Below, piece after piece: positions 15,658-24,172 of a stretch of 64,000 nucleotides of DNA (its first letter is position 1; each line of letters begins with the position of its first letter). The stretch comes from Sedimentibacter hydroxybenzoicus DSM 7310 (GTDB lineage: Bacteria > Bacillota > Clostridia > Tissierellales > Sedimentibacteraceae): assembly GCF_013403245.1 (NCBI RefSeq), contig NZ_JACBNQ010000014.1, positions 27,772-91,771 of the forward strand, given 5' to 3'. The translations under genes and the position numbers were made by a program. Below the pieces are notes generated by a model. It worked only from the letters and a program-made list of their open reading frames with translations. It did no database searches and had not been told where the DNA came from.

Positions 15658-17424
15658 ATGGAAAAATTAATCAAAATATTAAGCAAGGAAGTAAGTGATG
15701 CTTTTGAAAAATGTGGATATGAAAGTTATCTCGGCAGCCTGACAGTATCAGACCGTCCTGATTTATGCCAGTTTCAATGTAACGGAGCTCTTACAGCAGC
15801 TAAAAGATATAAAAAATCCCCTTTACAAATTGCAAACGAGATTTTAAATGTACTTAAAGATAGCTGCAGCTTTAAGGATATTTCTTCCGCCGGTCCCGGC
15901 TTCATCAATTTAAACGTAAATGACAGTATGTTAGCTGATTATTTAAATATGATGAACAGAGATGAAAAGTGCGGATGCGACAAAGCCAACAATATTTTAA
16001 CGATTATCGTGGATTATGGCGGAGCTAATGTTGCAAAGCCCCTGCATGTTGGGCATATACGAGCCGCAGTCATCGGAGAAGCAATAAAAAGAATCTCAAG
16101 ATTTTTGGGGCACAACGTTATAGGTGATGTTCACTTAGGAGATTGGGGACTACAGATAGGAATGGTTATAACCGAGCTTAAGAGACGTATGCCCGGACTT
16201 CCCTACTTCGATGAAAATTATACTGGTGAATATCCTACAGATGCCCCGTTCACAATAAGTGAGCTTGAAGAGATATACCCTACTGCGAGTGCTTTCGCCA
16301 AGAATAACGAAGATGCAATGGAAGAAGCAAGAAAAGCAACATTTGAGCTTCAGGCAGGAAGGAAAGGCTATGTGGCACTTTGGAGGCATATTTTAAATGG
16401 ATCCGTAAAGGATTTGAAAAAGGTATACGGTTCTTTAAATGTAGAATTTGATTTGTGGCTCGGAGAAAGTGATTGCGAGAAATACATTGACGAAATGGTT
16501 AAATATCTGAAGGAGAACAACTATACTTATGAGAGTCAGGGTGCATTAGTGGTTGACGTTGCCAAAGAAAGTGACTCCTCCGTAATACCTCCTGTCATGA
16601 TATTAAAATCGGACGGGTCGTCATTGTACAGTACGACAGACATTGCTACTATCTGGCAGAGAGTTGAGGACTATAATCCGGACATGATAATATATGTTGT
16701 TGATAAAAGACAGGATATGCATTTTGAACAGGTTTTCAGATGTGTTAAAAAAACAGGGATTGCAAGCGAAAATCTGTCCTTGGAATTCATCGGATTCGGA
16801 ACAATGAACGGAAAGGACGGCAAGCCTTTTAAAACCAGAGAAGGCGGTGTCATGAAGCTGCAGGATTTAATCGAAACTATACAAAGCAGTGTGCTTGATA
16901 AGCTTGATGCAAGCAAGGGATTCAGTGAAGAAGAAATGGGTGATGTTGCAAGAAGGGTCGGATTATCCGCATTGAAATACGGGGATTTATCCAATCAGGT
17001 CACAAAGGATTATGTCTTTGACATAGAAAAATTTTCTTCATTTGAAGGAAATACAGGTCCATATATTTTATACACCATTGTAAGAATTAAATCCATTTTG
17101 AACAAAGCATGCTCAAAAGAAAAATACTGCGGCTCTGATTTGATACAAAAACCATACAGTCAGTGCGAGCTGGATTTGATGCTGAAGCTTTCAAAGTTTA
17201 ACGAAACTATAGAGTTCAGCTTTTTAACAAAAGCTCCAAACAAGCTGTGCGAATACATGTATGATTTATCCAATACCTTCAATAAATTTTACCACAGCAA
17301 CAGAATTATAAGCGAAGAAAATCAAGAAAAGAAAAGCTCTTGGCTGTGCCTCAGCAGCCTGACAAAGAAAGTTTTAGAAACCTCCGTTGAACTGCTTGGA
17401 ATCGAAGTTCCCGACAGAATGTGA
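15658..17424 (+). CDS. argS: Arginyl-tRNA synthetase
   Basis: A 588-residue class I synthetase that charges tRNA-Arg. The N-terminal Add-1 domain (to about 100) is followed by the HIGH-type motif as PLHVGHIR near 125, the catalytic core, FKTREGGVMKLQDLI near 390 in place of a standard KMSKS, and a C-terminal anticodon-binding helical domain ending in the usual VPDRM. Controlled by the T-box leader just upstream. Length is normal and no frameshift is seen. Confidence 0.97.
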   Translation: MEKLIKILSKEVSDAFEKCGYESYLGSLTVSDRPDLCQFQCNGALTAAKRYKKSPLQIANEILNVLKDSCSFKDISSAGPGFINLNVNDSMLADYLNMMNRDEKCGCDKANNILTIIVDYGGANVAKPLHVGHIRAAVIGEAIKRISRFLGHNVIGDVHLGDWGLQIGMVITELKRRMPGLPYFDENYTGEYPTDAPFTISELEEIYPTASAFAKNNEDAMEEARKATFELQAGRKGYVALWRHILNGSVKDLKKVYGSLNVEFDLWLGESDCEKYIDEMVKYLKENNYTYESQGALVVDVAKESDSSVIPPVMILKSDGSSLYSTTDIATIWQRVEDYNPDMIIYVVDKRQDMHFEQVFRCVKKTGIASENLSLEFIGFGTMNGKDGKPFKTREGGVMKLQDLIETIQSSVLDKLDASKGFSEEEMGDVARRVGLSALKYGDLSNQVTKDYVFDIEKFSSFEGNTGPYILYTIVRIKSILNKACSKEKYCGSDLIQKPYSQCELDLMLKLSKFNETIEFSFLTKAPNKLCEYMYDLSNTFNKFYHSNRIISEENQEKKSSWLCLSSLTKKVLETSVELLGIEVPDRM

Positions 17425-17458
17425 TAATAAAAAATATCTTTTGACTTTGCTTTGATTC

Positions 17459-17529
17459 ATTCCGTGGATGGACTTTAAGATACCTATAATCAATTTGTAA
17501 ATTCAAACTCAAATATCCGTCCACGGAAT
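17459..17529. repeat. Inverted repeat between argS and the toxin gene
   Basis: ATTCCGTGGA (17459-17468) is repeated inverted as TCCACGGAAT (17520-17529), 51 bases apart. There is no U-run for a terminator. It could be a relic of a small insertion or a weak stem at the end of both convergent transcripts. Confidence 0.5.
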
Positions 17530-17560
17530 TTCCATTACGTCTCTCCATTGATTCCAATGA

Positions 17561-17824
17561 TTAATTATCGTCATAATGAGATCGGCATTGAGCTATCTCA
17601 ATCAGTCCATTGTTTATACGATAAACGAGTCTGTTTGTATCGTCAATACGACGACTCCACCATCCAGAAAAATCACCTTTTAATGGTTCTGGTTTTCCTA
17701 TGCCATTATATCCATTTCGTGAAATGTCTTGTATTAAGAGGTTAATACGCTTCAATGTTTTTCGGTCTTGATTCTGCCAGTATAAATAATCTTCCCATGC
17801 ATCATCCTGCCATAATTTATTCAT
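17561..17824 (-). CDS. yoeB: YoeB/Txe-family mRNA interferase toxin
   Basis: An 87-residue ribosome-dependent RNase toxin. It matches the YoeB pattern through KPEPLKGDFSGWWSRRIDDTNRLVYRI and the terminal CRSHY: the catalytic Glu, Arg and His-Tyr are all present, so it should be active. The start at 17824 (MNKLWQDDAW) is supported by GAGG six bases upstream; ATG at 17830 and a TTG at 17836 are less well placed. It overlaps the antitoxin end by 8 bases, the usual coupling. Confidence 0.9.
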   Translation of the reverse strand: MNKLWQDDAWEDYLYWQNQDRKTLKRINLLIQDISRNGYNGIGKPEPLKGDFSGWWSRRIDDTNRLVYRINNGLIEIAQCRSHYDDN

Positions 17825-18074
17825 ATTCATCCTCAATCAATTCATGTATCTTACCTTTACCTGCTTCAAGATCCTCAATTGCTTTTCGAAGATGTCTCTG
17901 ATTACTTTCGCTGTAAAACGGATCAATTTTCAACTCAAAAGGAATACCATTGCAACGAACTACCTGTTTTAAAAACATTGTAGTTGCGGCAGAAAGACTT
18001 ATACCAAGCTCGGAAAATACTACTTCTGCCTGTTTTTTCAACGTATCATCAACACGAATATTTAAGTTTGCCAT
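17817..18074 (-). CDS. relB: RelB/DinJ-family antitoxin
   Basis: An 85-residue antitoxin with an N-terminal ribbon-helix-helix (MANLNIRVDDTLKKQAEVVF, then SLSAATTMFLKQVV) and an acidic C-terminal tail that should wrap and inhibit the toxin. The start at 18074 has GGGAG upstream; the 18 codons before it have no start signal. RelB/DinJ antitoxins commonly pair with YoeB or RelE toxins. It should repress its own promoter with the toxin through the inverted repeat at 18109-18140. Confidence 0.88.
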   Translation of the reverse strand: MANLNIRVDDTLKKQAEVVFSELGISLSAATTMFLKQVVRCNGIPFELKIDPFYSESNQRHLRKAIEDLEAGKGKIHELIEDEYE

Positions 18075-18096
18075 AATTTTCACTCCCTTCAAGTTA

Positions 18097-18140
18097 ATTG
18101 TAATGCAATTTTCGTAATATGTCAACACAAATTACGAAAA
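18097..18140 (-). promoter_or_regulatory. Toxin-antitoxin promoter and operator
   Basis: Minus strand TTGACA (18125-18120), 17 bases, TACAAT (18102-18097). A perfect ten-base inverted repeat, TTTTCGTAAT at 18109-18118 and ATTACGAAAA at 18131-18140, brackets the -35 box, the place expected for autorepression. Confidence 0.75.
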
Positions 18141-18276
18141 ATCATAGAAATCCATTGAGCACGGTCTCCTTAGTCATTCTCGCATCAAATCAATTAAATT
18201 TCATTAAATATTTTAAGCACTGCGCCTATTCTATCAATTCTCAGGTCTAATTTCCGTTTATAAGGAAGTTAAAATT

Positions 18277-19740
18277 TTAATCTTCTCTTGAAGATTCATA
18301 TGTTGTGTAATGCTGCTTTTTTTTATCCGAAAACATATATGCCCCGCTTATGATTTTCTCATCGGTTCTTGCATATGGCAGATGAAGAGGTCCGGAATTA
18401 TGCATATAGTTGAAGCTAGAAAATGTTATATAAAATTCAACTTCGTCGGGAATTTCATAACTGTAAAGCACATAACCTCGCTGATCCTTCGAACCAAAAG
18501 GATAGCTCAGCGTACCTGATACAGGTGTGGTATAAGATGATCCAAACATAGTATTTTGTATAACCTCTTCGCATACGAGATTTGGAAAATCTGCACCATA
18601 TGAGATTCCGTCCTTGCTGTAAAACAAACCGCTGCTGACGATTTTCTTGTTATTTACCTCATTTTCTCCTGAAATCAGAATGCCATCCTGCCATACAGGA
18701 CTTCCGCCTTTCCACGCAAAGTATTGCATGACATAAATCAGATTTTCAGGCATTTCGATGTAGATTGTAGTTACATCTAAATTATTCTTACCCGGTTCGT
18801 AGGTATAATTTATCGAAGTGTGATTTCCATATGTGGTGCGGTGTTCAATCTCTTTTGGATCAAACATGAGAAGCTCACTGACTGATTCAATATTTACAGC
18901 ATCAATTAATTTTTCAACATCCTCTTCACTTAAGCGATTAAGAGCCTCAGTGGGAAATCCTGCATTGACAAGGCTATGCCTCATCGGAGTCATTTCCGGT
19001 AAATAAAATCTTTGGGGCTTTAATCTTAAATGGTTGGAAAATATACTGCAGATTATGACAATCATAAGCGCGGTAACAAAATATGCTCGGCCAAAGGTTT
19101 CACTGTTAATTTTTACAGGTGCATTTGTCAACACATAGCCCGTATCATCCAACTCATTGCCTATTCTGAACAATGACCGTATAATCAATATATAGAATAT
19201 TACCATAGGTATGAAGGATAACCAACTTTGGGACAGAGGTGACAGCGCTATGAAAAATGATGCTGCTGTCCATGCTGCAATCCGATAAAACGGATTATAT
19301 TCAGGTACTTTGCCCGCCTTTTTATATGCTTCATTCAAAGCCGCCTGAGAAATCATAAACATAATTATTTGGAAAATAAACATTACAGTTCCTATAGGAA
19401 TTGTAATGTAATCCAACATGTTCAGCGGTGTTGAAATCCATACAAGTCCTGCTAAATGTAAAATCAATCTGAATATTGAAAAAATATATACTGTTTTAAA
19501 ATACCTGTTTTCATTCCTTAAGCTGCGAAATCCCAGAAAAATCAAAGCTGTACCGATTGTTGGCAAAATATATTGAAGATATAAAAAGTTCAGATGCAGT
19601 GTTGTAAGAGAGAATCCCCATGCAATTGAACCTATGGATTTGCTCCAAGGGTTTGTTTTGAGAATTTCGTATTCAGGAGGATCAAGGTGACTGAGGCTAT
19701 CAATCATCTTGGCATCAAAATCAAGGTTGTTCTTATTCAT
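18277..19740 (-). CDS. Membrane protein coupled to an ECF sigma factor, probable anti-sigma factor
   Basis: A 487-residue protein I do not recognise by family. Residues 1-35 are soluble and acidic, then about five or six hydrophobic helices fill roughly 35-200, another spans about 222-240, and the remaining 250 residues look extracellular, beta-rich and aromatic. It begins inside the sigma-factor stop codon (ATGA overlap), the arrangement of sigma/anti-sigma pairs, so a membrane-held regulator of that sigma with an external sensing domain is the best guess. The short N-terminus would be the sigma-binding part; no zinc HxxxCxxC motif is seen. Confidence 0.6.
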   Translation of the reverse strand: MNKNNLDFDAKMIDSLSHLDPPEYEILKTNPWSKSIGSIAWGFSLTTLHLNFLYLQYILPTIGTALIFLGFRSLRNENRYFKTVYIFSIFRLILHLAGLVWISTPLNMLDYITIPIGTVMFIFQIIMFMISQAALNEAYKKAGKVPEYNPFYRIAAWTAASFFIALSPLSQSWLSFIPMVIFYILIIRSLFRIGNELDDTGYVLTNAPVKINSETFGRAYFVTALMIVIICSIFSNHLRLKPQRFYLPEMTPMRHSLVNAGFPTEALNRLSEEDVEKLIDAVNIESVSELLMFDPKEIEHRTTYGNHTSINYTYEPGKNNLDVTTIYIEMPENLIYVMQYFAWKGGSPVWQDGILISGENEVNNKKIVSSGLFYSKDGISYGADFPNLVCEEVIQNTMFGSSYTTPVSGTLSYPFGSKDQRGYVLYSYEIPDEVEFYITFSSFNYMHNSGPLHLPYARTDEKIISGAYMFSDKKKQHYTTYESSRED

Positions 19741-20279
19741 TGTATACCTCCTAATTTAGTTTGAAGCTTTTTGCGTATGCGATACAACTTTCCCTCAACA
19801 GAACGATTTGTCATGCCAAGCTCTGCGGCAATTTGAGAGGTCTGCTGAAGATAATAGTATTTACGGTAGAAAATATGCTGTTCATCAGACGAAAGGAAGG
19901 ATATGGCACGCTTCAGTTCTTCTGCCTGTTCACGACGCAAAACATCGTCTTCAGGTGAAGAGTGCACGGCGTTTTCTTCGTTCAGCTCTTCATATCCAGT
20001 GTTTTTCCTGTGATAATTTAAAGCTGTATTTCGTGCTATAACGGTGAGCCATGTGGAAAATTTACTCTTTTGAGCCGAATAACTTTCTATTGAATTCCAA
20101 ACCTTCATGCATATATCACTTATGCACTCTTCCACATCATTTCTATTTTCTAAAATTCCTGACACTACATAGTGCATCAACCCCGAATATTTATCATGTA
20201 AAAGCTTCATACCTTCATCCGTCCGGGATTTAATAAGCTCTATAACCTTATCGGAATCATTTTTGTTGGAATCACTCAT
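19737..20279 (-). CDS. ECF-type RNA polymerase sigma factor
   Basis: A 180-residue sigma-70 family protein of extracytoplasmic-function type. Region 2 is visible as VEECISDICMKVWNSIESYSAQKSKFSTWL near 45-80 and region 4 as FLSSDEQHIFYRKYYYLQQTSQIAAELGMTNRSVEGKLYRIRKKL near 125-170. There is no region 1 or 3. The start at 20279 is chosen because AGGAGG stands seven bases upstream. Translational coupling to the next membrane protein suggests that protein controls its activity. Its target genes are unknown. Confidence 0.88.
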   Translation of the reverse strand: MSDSNKNDSDKVIELIKSRTDEGMKLLHDKYSGLMHYVVSGILENRNDVEECISDICMKVWNSIESYSAQKSKFSTWLTVIARNTALNYHRKNTGYEELNEENAVHSSPEDDVLRREQAEELKRAISFLSSDEQHIFYRKYYYLQQTSQIAAELGMTNRSVEGKLYRIRKKLQTKLGGIQ

Positions 20280-20367
20280 AGGCACACCTCCTCGACCGTC
20301 TAATATATTATACACGTTAATTTGTAGAATCCCACGGAATATTTTTATAATACATGTGCAATGAGAC

Positions 20368-20406
20368 TTTGGAGACGAAGAATTGAAACCAAAATGCGTC
20401 TCCAAA
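20368..20406. repeat. Inverted repeat upstream of the ECF sigma gene
   Basis: TTTGGAGACG at 20368-20377 and CGTCTCCAAA at 20397-20406 are perfect ten-base arms 19 bases apart. GGA and CGTC elements resemble ECF -35 and -10 boxes, but their spacing here is longer than usual, so it may be an operator or part of an autoregulated promoter. Confidence 0.45.
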
Positions 20407-20447
20407 ACGCACCCAAAATTCATAGAAGAATTCTTTTGAAAAAATTA

Positions 20448-20476
20448 TTGATATTAATTGTTTTATGGTATATCAT
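20448..20476 (+). promoter_or_regulatory. Sigma-A promoter of the proC-like gene
   Basis: TTGATA, 17-base spacer, TATCAT, just upstream of the T-box leader. Confidence 0.55.
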
Positions 20477-20490
20477 GTATAATAATATAT

Positions 20491-20705
20491 TGCTGTGATG
20501 AGAAGCAGTAAGCATTCATGGACCAAAGAGAGGAATCATGCGGTGAGAGTTTCCGTCCCTCTGTATGCTGAACCCGTCTCGGAGCTTTTGGGAGTAGCAA
20601 CCCAAACGGTGAAGCCGTTATTTTAAATGAGATGCTGCATTGCAGCAATTAGAGTGGTACCGTGGACAATTCCGCCTCTTTGTAAGAGGTGGATTTTATT
20701 TTTTG
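20491..20705 (+). promoter_or_regulatory. T-box leader with a proline specifier
   Basis: T-box AGAGTGGTACCGTGG is at 20651-20665 and a terminator (TCCGCCTCTT / AAGAGGTGGA then T-rich run) at 20671-20705. In Stem I, AGTA (20507) is followed by AGCAT, which pairs with ATGCT at 20565-20569; the specifier side then reads GAACCCG, giving proline codon CCC or CCG. This agrees with the pyrroline-5-carboxylate reductase-like gene downstream. Confidence 0.85.
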
Positions 20706-20724
20706 ATATTATAAGGAGGACTTT

Positions 20725-21570
20725 ATGAAAAAAGAAATAGGAATAATTGGAATAGGAAACGTAGGCTCTATGCTGTTACGCAAATTTACGGAGTTCAACA
20801 TATTCAGAGAGGAAAATATTTGTGTGGCAAATCGCTCAGAGGAAAAATTAGAGAGCCTTTCAATAAAGTATCCTGACATAACCATCTGCAAAAACAACAT
20901 CGAACTTACACAGAAATGCAAAAACATTTTGCTTTGTGTTGAACCCTTGAATTTACCGGATGTATTGATGGAAATTCAGCCATATACCGATTCTGAAGCA
21001 TATCTGATGGTATCAACCTCCATGGTTGCCGTGGAGGATATACAAAAATTCCACGATGGAGGCATAACCATATTCATGCCAACACTGATATCAATGGTTA
21101 ACGGCGGGGTGACACTTGCATATCACAACAGCAGAGCAGACAATAATCAAAAGACATTCTTCCATAACTCCCTGAAGCAATTCAGCGAGGTAAAAATATT
21201 GGAAGAGTCTGATATCAATATATGCCAGAACATGACGGCAAGCTTTCCGGGCTTTTTTGCAGAAATAATGCTGGAATTCGTCAAATCCGCATCTGTAAAA
21301 AGCCGAAATGTATCTGATGAAGAACTTGAGCATATGCTTTTAGTTTCCTTGCTTGGAGCATCAAGGCTGCTTTTGGAGAAAAATATGAGCTTTGAGGAAA
21401 CCATAAATCGTGTATCAACCAAAGGCGGCATCACATATGAAGGAGTGAAGGTTTTCGAGAAAAGTCTCCCTGATGTATTTTCTGAAGCATTGTGCGCATC
21501 CATGAGCCGTTACAAAGAAATAACAAAAATTGCTTCCACGGATATCGACAAGCTGAAGTCACAGAAGTAA
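20725..21570 (+). CDS. Pyrroline-5-carboxylate reductase family protein (ProC/ComER-like)
   Basis: A 281-residue protein with an N-terminal Rossmann fold (IGIIGIGNVGSMLL at 5-18) and the C-terminal ProC dimerisation domain, where STKGGITYEGVKVF near 232-245 matches the usual SPGGTT-type motif. It should reduce pyrroline-5-carboxylate to proline with NAD(P)H. The sequence is divergent and resembles ComER-type paralogues, so catalysis is not certain, but the proline-specific T-box leader argues for a role in proline supply. AAGGAGGA precedes the ATG. Confidence 0.8.
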   Translation: MKKEIGIIGIGNVGSMLLRKFTEFNIFREENICVANRSEEKLESLSIKYPDITICKNNIELTQKCKNILLCVEPLNLPDVLMEIQPYTDSEAYLMVSTSMVAVEDIQKFHDGGITIFMPTLISMVNGGVTLAYHNSRADNNQKTFFHNSLKQFSEVKILEESDINICQNMTASFPGFFAEIMLEFVKSASVKSRNVSDEELEHMLLVSLLGASRLLLEKNMSFEETINRVSTKGGITYEGVKVFEKSLPDVFSEALCASMSRYKEITKIASTDIDKLKSQK

Positions 21571-21576
21571 TACAAA

Positions 21577-21611
21577 GACCCAGAGGGGACGGTTCTCCTT
21601 GTCCTTGGGTC
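21577..21611 (+). repeat. REP hairpin, copy 2
   Basis: GACCCAGAGG and CCTTGGGTC pair around a loop holding the GGGGACGGTTCT core. It lies just after the proC-like stop codon. Confidence 0.75.
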
Positions 21612-21630
21612 AATTCTCCCTCTGGAGTCC

Positions 21631-22395
21631 TTATTCCATGCACCATTCCGGCAATGAGCCTTTTATAGCCCACCACGAACTTACACTTTCACCGGAAAAG
21701 CCTAATTTTCTGTAAATACTTGCCGCATCGGGATTATCTGTATACAAGTAAATCAATGAATTATCATAATGCTGTATAATGTTGTTTACTACGGCCATTC
21801 CATATCCCTTACATCTCATTGAAGATGTTGTGTATACATCTGAAATGTAGACAACATTGCTATATTTTTCTGCCAGTGCCATACTGACAGGCTTTTTGAA
21901 TTCATCATAAGCAAAAAACATTTTACTTCCCGAAGCTAATTGCTTATTCAAAAGCTTTACACCATACGTTTTGCCATTATCCTGCTCTATTGCCAGGCTG
22001 TATTCCCGCCCCTCAAGAGGAGGATTTATAGTTTTTATTTCAGGTTTTTCAGCAATTTTATCTTCGATACTGTTTGCATCCAAAGTCATAAACTCCATGT
22101 CGAATTCTCTTATTGCATACCCATGATTTATAAAATATGGCTTTAATATATCCAACTCTACCGATCCGAGGCGATTAAATATTTTAGGAACTATATTTCT
22201 CGAATCATAATATTCTTCTACTTCCATTATTATTTCATCAATATTTTCATTTCTGTAAACAACTGCATAATTTGATGTGTAGCTTTCTTTATTTTCTGTA
22301 TCACAAAGCATTCTACCCCATGATGTCAATTTATGATCCAAATACGACATTGGGCTGTATTTTTCAAATTGAGTAATTTGTTCTGAATTTTTCAT
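21631..22395 (-). CDS. GNAT-family N-acetyltransferase
   Basis: A 254-residue protein whose C-terminal 120 residues form a GNAT acetyltransferase: VVYISDVYTTSSMRCKGYGMAVVNNII near 190-215 carries the acetyl-CoA pyrophosphate loop (R/Q-x-x-G-x-G/A form, here RCKGYG), and AASIYRKLGF near 228-238 is the closing motif. The N-terminal half is unassigned. Substrate unknown. AGGAG lies ahead of the ATG. Confidence 0.8.
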   Translation of the reverse strand: MKNSEQITQFEKYSPMSYLDHKLTSWGRMLCDTENKESYTSNYAVVYRNENIDEIIMEVEEYYDSRNIVPKIFNRLGSVELDILKPYFINHGYAIREFDMEFMTLDANSIEDKIAEKPEIKTINPPLEGREYSLAIEQDNGKTYGVKLLNKQLASGSKMFFAYDEFKKPVSMALAEKYSNVVYISDVYTTSSMRCKGYGMAVVNNIIQHYDNSLIYLYTDNPDAASIYRKLGFSGESVSSWWAIKGSLPEWCME

Positions 22396-22438
22396 ATGTT
22401 TTTCTCCTGAAGATATGTCGTAATAAAAACTATAAATT

Positions 22439-23077
22439 CTACTCTGATTTTATGTTTTCAACCACTAATACACCCGCGCAATGGGATATTTTATCATAAT
22501 TACAGTAATATAAATCATTAAGACTATTCATTATATTATTCGCGACAAAATAAAATTCATCATTATCCCAGTCTTCCTTATGCAGCTCCCTGCATTTATT
22601 TAATTCCTCACTTGTTTCAAAGGAAACGTCTCCTATTAATATTTTACCATTTGTATTTAATAATTTTGTGAGAGCCTTTATAAATTCAACTTTTGCTTCG
22701 TCAGACAAATGATGAATCGCATATGTACTTATTATATAATCATATTTATGGCCTGCTATCTCATTTGGCAGACCCTTCGAAAAATCCCAGTTTATTAATA
22801 CGGCATCAGGCATTTTATCCTTTGCAATATCTATCATACTGCTTGAAAAGTCAATTCCCGTAATACCGTAACCATCATTATATAATTGTGTTGTTAATAC
22901 TCCGGTTCCAAATCCAATATCCAAAACATTTGAACTACTGCTTTCTCTAACCTTGCTGTAAATATAATTTAACACACCCTTATATCCGGCAAATGGATAT
23001 TCATTGTTTTCTTCACTCAGATTTACGCTTTTATCATAACCATCTGCCCACAAATCAAATCCTTTACTGTCTAACAT
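22439..23077 (-). CDS. Class I SAM-dependent methyltransferase
   Basis: A 212-residue Rossmann methyltransferase with motif I VLDIGFGTGVL near 50-60, the acidic ITGIDFSSSMI of motif II near 72-82 and YDYIISTYAIHHL near 112-124. It resembles YrrT-type small-molecule methyltransferases; the acceptor substrate cannot be read from sequence. Monocistronic on the minus strand, preceded by the REP copy and transposase gene. Confidence 0.85.
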   Translation of the reverse strand: MLDSKGFDLWADGYDKSVNLSEENNEYPFAGYKGVLNYIYSKVRESSSSNVLDIGFGTGVLTTQLYNDGYGITGIDFSSSMIDIAKDKMPDAVLINWDFSKGLPNEIAGHKYDYIISTYAIHHLSDEAKVEFIKALTKLLNTNGKILIGDVSFETSEELNKCRELHKEDWDNDEFYFVANNIMNSLNDLYYCNYDKISHCAGVLVVENIKSE

Positions 23078-23106
23078 ATTCGTTTTCTCCTCTTCACTAT
23101 ACCTCG

Positions 23107-23135
23107 CCCCGGAGGGGACGGTTCTTTTTGGGTCA
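23107..23135 (+). repeat. REP hairpin, copy 3, on the 3' side of the transposase gene
   Basis: Contains the core GGGGACGGTTCTT followed by TTTGGGTC. The left arm (CCCCGGA) is degenerate. It ends 4 bases before the transposase stop codon and lies inverted relative to copy 4 on the other side of the gene. Confidence 0.75.
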
Positions 23136-23138
23136 TTG

Positions 23139-23939
23139 TTAACTGTTTTTATTTAAAATTTTAAGTACTGTACCTTTGCTTATATTTGCTATTGCAGATA
23201 TTTGTCTTGAAGATAGGTCAAATTCATATTTTAAATAAATTACTGTTTTATTTCTTATATCACGATTTTCTCTCATTGATAAATCTTTAGAACATAATCC
23301 TTTTGGCAATAAAATATCGTTTAAGGCTTCTATAGCTTGTCTTTCTTTCTCTACTTTTAATTCTTCTTTTTCTATAAAATCTATAAACTTAATATCACAA
23401 TCTAAATTACTAAAATTAATAAATTGTTTGATAGCCAACGATATGTTTTCAGAAAATAAATTTAGTACTTTATCAGTTACTAAGTCATTTCTTTTCTTGG
23501 TACTGATATAATCATTATAACTACTCCATAGATATTTTTCCGGCGAACTTACTATACCTGCTTTTACCGGATTGTTATGGATATATCTTACAACTGCCAA
23601 TAAATAATCATCATTGTCTACAATTTCACTTTTAAATCTATCCTGAAACAGATGCCCCACTCGTTTATATCTTTTATTGAAATAATATACATAGCTAACA
23701 TTAATTCTTTTCATTAATATTGCTATATTGTCATCTTCTTCATGTAATAATAAATGAACATGATTGTTCATTAAACAATAAGCATATATACGGATGTTTT
23801 CCTCAGAAGCTTTTTCAAACAGTGTCGAAATAAAGCGTTTTCTATCTTCGTTATCCAAAAAAATTATTCTTTTATCATTGCCGCGTATCATAATATGATA
23901 AATACCTGTGTCGCTATGTACCCTTGCTTGTCTTGGCAT
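23139..23939 (-). mobile_element. REP-associated tyrosine transposase (RAYT, Y1 family) gene
   Basis: A 266-residue Y1 single-strand transposase. The HUH motif is NNHVHLLL near 58-65, the catalytic tyrosine region is YLLAVVRYIHNNPVKAG near 112-128, and the N-terminal PRQARVHSDTGIYHIMIRGND is characteristic of RAYTs. A C-terminal helix-turn-helix (SSRQISAIANISKGTVLKIL) follows. No IS200 partner tnpB is present. REP hairpins flank the gene in opposite orientations, so the gene and repeats form a REPtron-like unit. The reading frame is intact. Confidence 0.9.
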
Positions 23940-24116
23940 ATTACCACACTCCTTAAATTATCTTATATGTAACAAAAGGATTATGCCTTGCTATGATGAA
24001 ATAATATAAATAACTATTGTTTCTATAACAATATACTATAAAAATATACATGTCAATACGGACTTGTTAAATAGTGGAATTTGCAGTGTATGCGATTCAC
24101 AAAATCAAGACTCTCG

Positions 24117-24172
24117 TTGGGTCATATGTGACCCAAGAAGAACCGTCCCCTCTGGGTCTCCCCTCTGGGTCT
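24117..24172 (-). repeat. REP cluster, copy 4, upstream of the transposase gene
   Basis: On the minus strand the GGGGACGGTTCTT core lies between GACCCA and TGGGTC arms (24130-24158). It overlaps the palindrome TTGGGTCA-TATG-TGACCCAA (24117-24136) and a perfect 13-base tandem duplication, CCCCTCTGGGTCT twice, at 24147-24172. The cluster runs up to the histidine kinase stop codon. Confidence 0.8.

Noticed and set aside
17459..17529. Inverted repeat after argS as its terminator
   Set aside because: The loop is 51 bases and there is no U-run, so a terminator role is not supported.
24147..24172. Tandem 13-base repeat as a possible CRISPR remnant
   Set aside because: Only two adjoining units without spacers, fully explained by the REP cluster.
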